Shown here: positions 8,272-10,772 of the stretch, in pieces
Layout: each line of letters opens with the position of its first letter
Numbering within the stretch: the first letter of the stretch is position 1
NCBI GenBank assembly: GCA_001629235.1
Contig: LUSA01000079.1
Location: forward strand, 1 to 10,772
Direction: 5' to 3'
Origin: Marine group II euryarchaeote REDSEA-S43_B8
GTDB lineage: Archaea > Thermoplasmatota > Poseidoniia > Poseidoniales > Thalassarchaeaceae
Length of the DNA stretch: 10,772 nucleotides
Translations under genes and position numbers: made by a program
Notes under the pieces: model-generated
Seen by the model: the letters and a program-made list of their open reading frames with translations, nothing else
What the model was told of the DNA's origin: nothing
The model's database searches: none

Positions 8272-9229
8272 GGGCAAGGCCTCCCTGCCTCGGAATCCCA
8301 GTGGCCTGAGAATCCTCATGATATGTCGGTGAAGCTCTGGGAGCAGGTCGAACAGAGCGATTGCCATTAGAAACATCGCAAACAGACTAGCCACCTTAGC
8401 AGCATAGCTATGTGCGAAGTCAAAAATTCCCATTCCCGAAAGACTCCATTCTGGATATGTATCTGTCAGCCAGACTATTCCGGCATTTCTGAAAACATTT
8501 AGAATATGAATTGTTGGAATCGCGATAAATAGCCCTCCTCTTCCAGTGTACCGAATTTAGGGCAACTATGGCACCTATGAATACCGCCATAGATTGTAAA
8601 GCCGAACAGGCAAGAATGAATGCCACCACAGCCTCCCCATTCTCATTCACCATAGGCGCGTAGAAGCCACCCTCTCCTAGGGGCTCAGTTAGGATGAACC
8701 TATTTCCTCCCCATTCAGAGATAGGAATAGCGGATTTCTCATGCCTCTCAATCATCATTGGGCCTATTTCATATCCTCCTATTCCCACGAAATCCAGCAT
8801 CAAGTCTGCACTTACTGCGGTGAACTGAACGAATGCCATATTCAGATATGGAACCCCGAAAACTAGGTAGTAAGGCACCATCGACCACACAACGAAACCC
8901 CTCATCCAAATCCTCGTATCTTTATTCGAATCATCTATCTTCCACTCCCAGAATGACATGGCTATCCCGGCGGGCAAAGCAGCCGCCGTCATAAGTATCA
9001 GAACTGGATCTGAAATCTCTACAAAATATCCACAATATAGGTAGAAGAAGAGGCCAATAAGCGGCCAAGCAGCAATAGCAAAGACTGTCGATTTACTGTC
9101 AGAATGTCTATGAAATGAGATTGCCATTAGAATCAAGCCGATTGTCCCGATTATCAGTTGCATCGTAACATCCGAGACTCCCATGAATATCGCGAGAGAG
9201 CCTACGAAGGATGCCACCGGGTCCTGCAT
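8257..9229 (-). CDS. artA: Archaeosortase A-like membrane protease/transpeptidase, one frameshift
   Basis: Exosortase/archaeosortase family integral membrane enzyme. Such enzymes recognise a C-terminal sorting tail (PGF-CTERM for ArtA) on surface proteins, cleave it and help attach lipid. The ATG at 9229 opens several hydrophobic segments. The catalytic Cys is in ACSALQS (C208). The frame then shifts at 8533-8535. Skipping one base restores KRRLFIAIPTIHILNVFRN with the catalytic Arg (R247) and FAHSY with the catalytic His (H273), ending at a TGA at 8257-8259 (323 residues). Without correction, translation would give about 269 residues with a hydrophilic nonsense tail and lose Arg and His. The frame is also open for 75 codons upstream, but that stretch is antisense to gmhA, so 9229 is preferred. 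The 3' end overlaps lhr by 15 bases. Assignment to ArtA itself rests on the RR...IP..H.LN..RN and LPEL patterns and is less certain than the family. Confidence 0.85.
8533..8535 (-). other. Frameshift site in the archaeosortase gene
   Basis: A run of three G (minus strand) is where the frame encoding the catalytic Cys ends and the frame encoding the catalytic Arg and His begins. Removing one G joins them without loss of conserved sequence, giving WKRRLFIAIP. Confidence 0.75.
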
Positions 9230-9252
9230 GCTCACGTTGCTTTCATCAACCC

Positions 9253-9260
9253 GTAAATAG
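9253..9260. promoter_or_regulatory. Candidate shared TATA box between archaeosortase and gmhA
   Basis: GTAAATAG on the plus strand (CTATTTAC on the minus) is the only AT-rich octamer in the 58-base gap between the divergent starts. Its centre is about 28 bases from the archaeosortase ATG (9229) and about 31 from the gmhA ATG (9288). Archaeal TATA boxes lie about 26 bases ahead of the transcription start, so both genes would be leaderless or nearly so. Neither has a good Shine-Dalgarno, which fits. Confidence 0.45.
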
Positions 9261-9287
9261 GATGCCCTCACCCGGTTACATGGGAAT

Positions 9288-9857
9288 ATGGGTTTCGACT
9301 TCACAGAATTTGCCGAGTCATACGCCGCCTCGCTTACGGATACATTGGCAAAACTCCCATTTTCCAGTATGGAGAAACTATGGGAAATCGTCGAGAGAGC
9401 CAGAGAGCAGGGATCAACTGTCCACTTCATTGGAAACGGCGGAAGCGCAGGCACTCCCTCTCACAGTGCCGGAGATTGGTCCAAAGAACTGTCATTGAGA
9501 ACGATTTCTCATGTAGATAATTCTCCTGCTCTGACTGCATGGGCAAACGACACAGACTTCGAGAATGTTTTTGTCGGCCAACTATCGACTTTTGCTTCTC
9601 CGGGTGATGTGGTGATTGGCTTCAGTGGTTCAGGAAACTCTGCTAATGTGATTAACGGTATTCAGTACTCCAAAGATAATGGGTGCAGTACAGTGGCAAT
9701 TACAGGCAACTATCGAGGAATGAGTGGGGGTAAACTAGCAGAAATTGCAGATCTTACAATCCTAGTTCAATCTGAGTCTATGGAGCGGATTGAAGACGTC
9801 CAATTGGTTATCAATCATATCATTAAAGAGGCAGTCAAGTCCAATAATGGACTGTGA
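9288..9857 (+). CDS. gmhA: GmhA-like SIS-domain phosphoheptose isomerase
   Basis: SIS-domain sugar-phosphate isomerase of the GmhA type, which converts sedoheptulose 7-phosphate to D-glycero-D-manno-heptose 7-phosphate, the first step to nucleotide-activated heptose. Its 189 residues match the family length (about 190). Visible motifs are GNGGSAG (49-55), WANDTDF (85-91), the phosphate-binding FSGSGNSANV (112-121), and RIEDVQLVINHII (167-179). The usual active-site elements are H...E in the first motif and Q and H in the last. Here they read H59, D63, E169 and H177: both histidines are kept, but the Glu has become Asp and the Gln has become Glu. The start ATG follows the shared TATA box and the stop overlaps the next gene. 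The SIS fold is certain; sedoheptulose as substrate is likely but not proven given these changes. Confidence 0.82.
   Translation: MGFDFTEFAESYAASLTDTLAKLPFSSMEKLWEIVERAREQGSTVHFIGNGGSAGTPSHSAGDWSKELSLRTISHVDNSPALTAWANDTDFENVFVGQLSTFASPGDVVIGFSGSGNSANVINGIQYSKDNGCSTVAITGNYRGMSGGKLAEIADLTILVQSESMERIEDVQLVINHIIKEAVKSNNGL
9838..9853 (+). repeat. Perfect hairpin at the gmhA/gmhB junction
   Basis: AGTCCA and TGGACT form a 6-bp stem around the loop ATAA, ending three bases before the gmhB ATG at 9857. In the mRNA it covers the last gmhA codons and the place where a gmhB ribosome binding site would sit. It could couple gmhB translation to ribosomes finishing gmhA. Structure is seen; function is inferred. 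Confidence 0.4.
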
Positions 9858-10513
9858 TGAAAATGCTACCCCCTCACAGGCATCGATCTTCTCTGGAAGA
9901 ACCTTTGAGACTATCCAATCTCCCAGGAAATACTGAATGGTCAGGAAAAATCGCATATCTGGACAGGGACGGAGTATTGAACAGATGGAGGGAGGGATAC
10001 GTCAATAGTGCAAATGAGCTAGAATTGTTAGCCGGTGCTGGAAACGCTGTAGGTCTCCTAAGAAGAAACGGATTCAGAGTCTGCATAGTCACAAATCAGT
10101 CTCCTGTCGGAAGGGGAATATGGGGGCATGACACACTATCACTAATACACGACAGTTTGCAAGAACAATTACTCAATGAGGACGAAGATGCAGAGATTGA
10201 TCTCATACTGTACAGCCCATACTCCCCAGATCAAGGAGCATGGGCAAGAAAACCAAGACCCGGGATGCTGGAGGCTGGGAGACAGCTGATAGATAATTCA
10301 CAAATCAACCCCAACCAACCAATCTCCATATCATACGGGAAAAATTGGCATAATCGTCCTAGTGAGAAAGGGTCTATTCTCGTAGGCGACCGCGAATCAG
10401 ACATTTTAGCAGCGGAAACTTTCGGAGTTAGAGGAATACACTGCAATCCTGAAACAGGAATAGCAGGGGTGATTGACATGATTATCCCCCCAGATTTGGA
10501 GGGTCAAAATTGA
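9857..10513 (+). CDS. gmhB: GmhB-like HAD-superfamily sugar-bisphosphate phosphatase
   Basis: HAD phosphatase of the GmhB/histidinol-phosphatase group. GmhB removes the C7 phosphate from D-glycero-D-manno-heptose 1,7-bisphosphate. Numbering from the ATG at 9857 (218 residues): motif I LDRDGVLN with nucleophile D36 and acid D38, motif II TNQS (79-82), motif III RKPRPGM (131-137), motif IV VGDRESD (176-182). GmhB proteins normally carry a zinc loop CPH...CxC just before RKP; here it reads SPY...AWA, so all four ligands are missing. There are also about 30 extra residues before the catalytic core. The ATG overlaps the gmhA stop as TGATG; a GTG one codon earlier (9854) or an ATG two codons later (9863) are alternatives. 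The pairing with gmhA supports a heptose pathway, but the substrate is uncertain. Confidence 0.8.
   Translation: MKMLPPHRHRSSLEEPLRLSNLPGNTEWSGKIAYLDRDGVLNRWREGYVNSANELELLAGAGNAVGLLRRNGFRVCIVTNQSPVGRGIWGHDTLSLIHDSLQEQLLNEDEDAEIDLILYSPYSPDQGAWARKPRPGMLEAGRQLIDNSQINPNQPISISYGKNWHNRPSEKGSILVGDRESDILAAETFGVRGIHCNPETGIAGVIDMIIPPDLEGQN
10498..10503 (+). promoter_or_regulatory. Shine-Dalgarno deciding the tiaS TTG start
   Basis: GGAGGG, inside the end of gmhB, lies six bases before the TTG at 10510. The nearby ATG at 10515 is in another frame and stops after five codons, so this site marks TTG as the real start. Confidence 0.7.
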
Positions 10514-10772
10514 GATGCCGACTGGGTCTTGATGACACCGATCATGTCGATGAAGGTTGTACGACTTCTAGTTTTGATGAGTTGCTTTCAGAAATCCAAG
10601 AAGCAATGAATTGTGATATCCTCGAGAGGAGACTGGTCAGACTATGGCCCTTTGCCGAAAGGAGGACAAGAGGAAACGGAGCACTTGGTGCCATCATAGA
10701 TATCCCAGATAAAGACGAAGTGTTTTTGGAGAAAATATGCAAAGATTGGTTTGATAGGCTGCTAACCAAAGT
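10510..10772 (+). CDS. tiaS: tRNA(Ile2) 2-agmatinylcytidine synthetase TiaS, N-terminal part
   Basis: TiaS attaches agmatine to C34 of the tRNA-Ile with anticodon CAU, so that it reads AUA rather than AUG; the enzyme is archaeal and essential for decoding. Only the first 87 codons are in the window. They show the family start RLGLDDTDHVDEGCTT (4-19), matching the GIDDTDS..GMCTTY signature, and the RTRGNGALGAI block (53-63), the family's KTRGNGA motif. Translation starts at TTG, whose last two bases are part of the gmhB stop TGA (TTGA overlap), with a strong GGAGGG ahead of it. No gene-internal anomaly is seen. It is likely co-transcribed with gmhA-gmhB although it has no functional link to heptose synthesis. 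Confidence 0.92.
   Translation, partial: MRCRLGLDDTDHVDEGCTTSSFDELLSEIQEAMNCDILERRLVRLWPFAERRTRGNGALGAIIDIPDKDEVFLEKICKDWFDRLLTK

Noticed and set aside
9230..9454. N-terminal extension of the archaeosortase frame by 75 residues
   Set aside because: It is hydrophilic, lies antisense to the conserved start of gmhA, and the ATG at 9229 has a well-placed TATA-like box and begins the hydrophobic core.
9211..9498. Plus-strand 95-codon frame overlapping the start of gmhA
   Set aside because: Out of frame with the conserved SIS-domain sequence; shadow.
10542..10769. Minus-strand 75-codon frame at the right edge
   Set aside because: Antisense to the conserved TiaS N-terminus.

Overview
The window looks like a piece of an archaeal chromosome. 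The evidence is a replication factor C large subunit, an archaeal/eukaryotic-type glycyl-tRNA synthetase, an archaeosortase, TiaS (an archaea-only tRNA-modification enzyme), and TATA-like boxes placed about 25-30 bases ahead of start codons. The gene content and moderate GC suggest a planktonic euryarchaeon such as Marine Group II (Poseidoniales). That placement is inference from gene content, not a computed phylogeny.

Layout. Positions 1-2925 (minus strand) hold glyS followed 36 bases later by rfcL, probably one transcript; rfcL runs off the left edge. Positions 2926-3084 are a divergent promoter region with a TATA-like box and a perfect inverted repeat. Positions 3085-8271 (plus) hold one very long Lhr-family helicase gene with about 950 residues beyond the helicase core. 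Its reading frame contains an intact Walker A motif but has no ATG, GTG or TTG ahead of it, so the 5' end is broken, misread or unconventional. Positions 8257-9229 (minus) hold an archaeosortase A-like gene that overlaps the helicase gene tail to tail by 15 bases and carries a one-base frameshift in a G run. Positions 9288-10772 (plus) hold a tightly overlapping operon: a GmhA-like SIS isomerase, a GmhB-like HAD phosphatase, and the start of tiaS with a TTG start.

How the genes relate. glyS, rfcL and tiaS are core information-processing genes and lhr is a nucleic-acid helicase, probably for repair or RNA metabolism. The archaeosortase and the gmhA/gmhB pair both suggest cell-surface work: C-terminal processing and lipid anchoring of surface glycoproteins, and supply of an activated heptose-type sugar. 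They are divergent and appear to share one TATA element. Both sugar enzymes depart from their families at metal-ligand positions, so their exact substrates are open.

No RNA genes, insertion sequences, CRISPR arrays or integration sites were seen, and no stretch over 300 bases lacks a gene. The two frame disruptions (start of lhr, middle of the archaeosortase) could be sequencing or assembly errors or real mutations; the sequence alone cannot tell.
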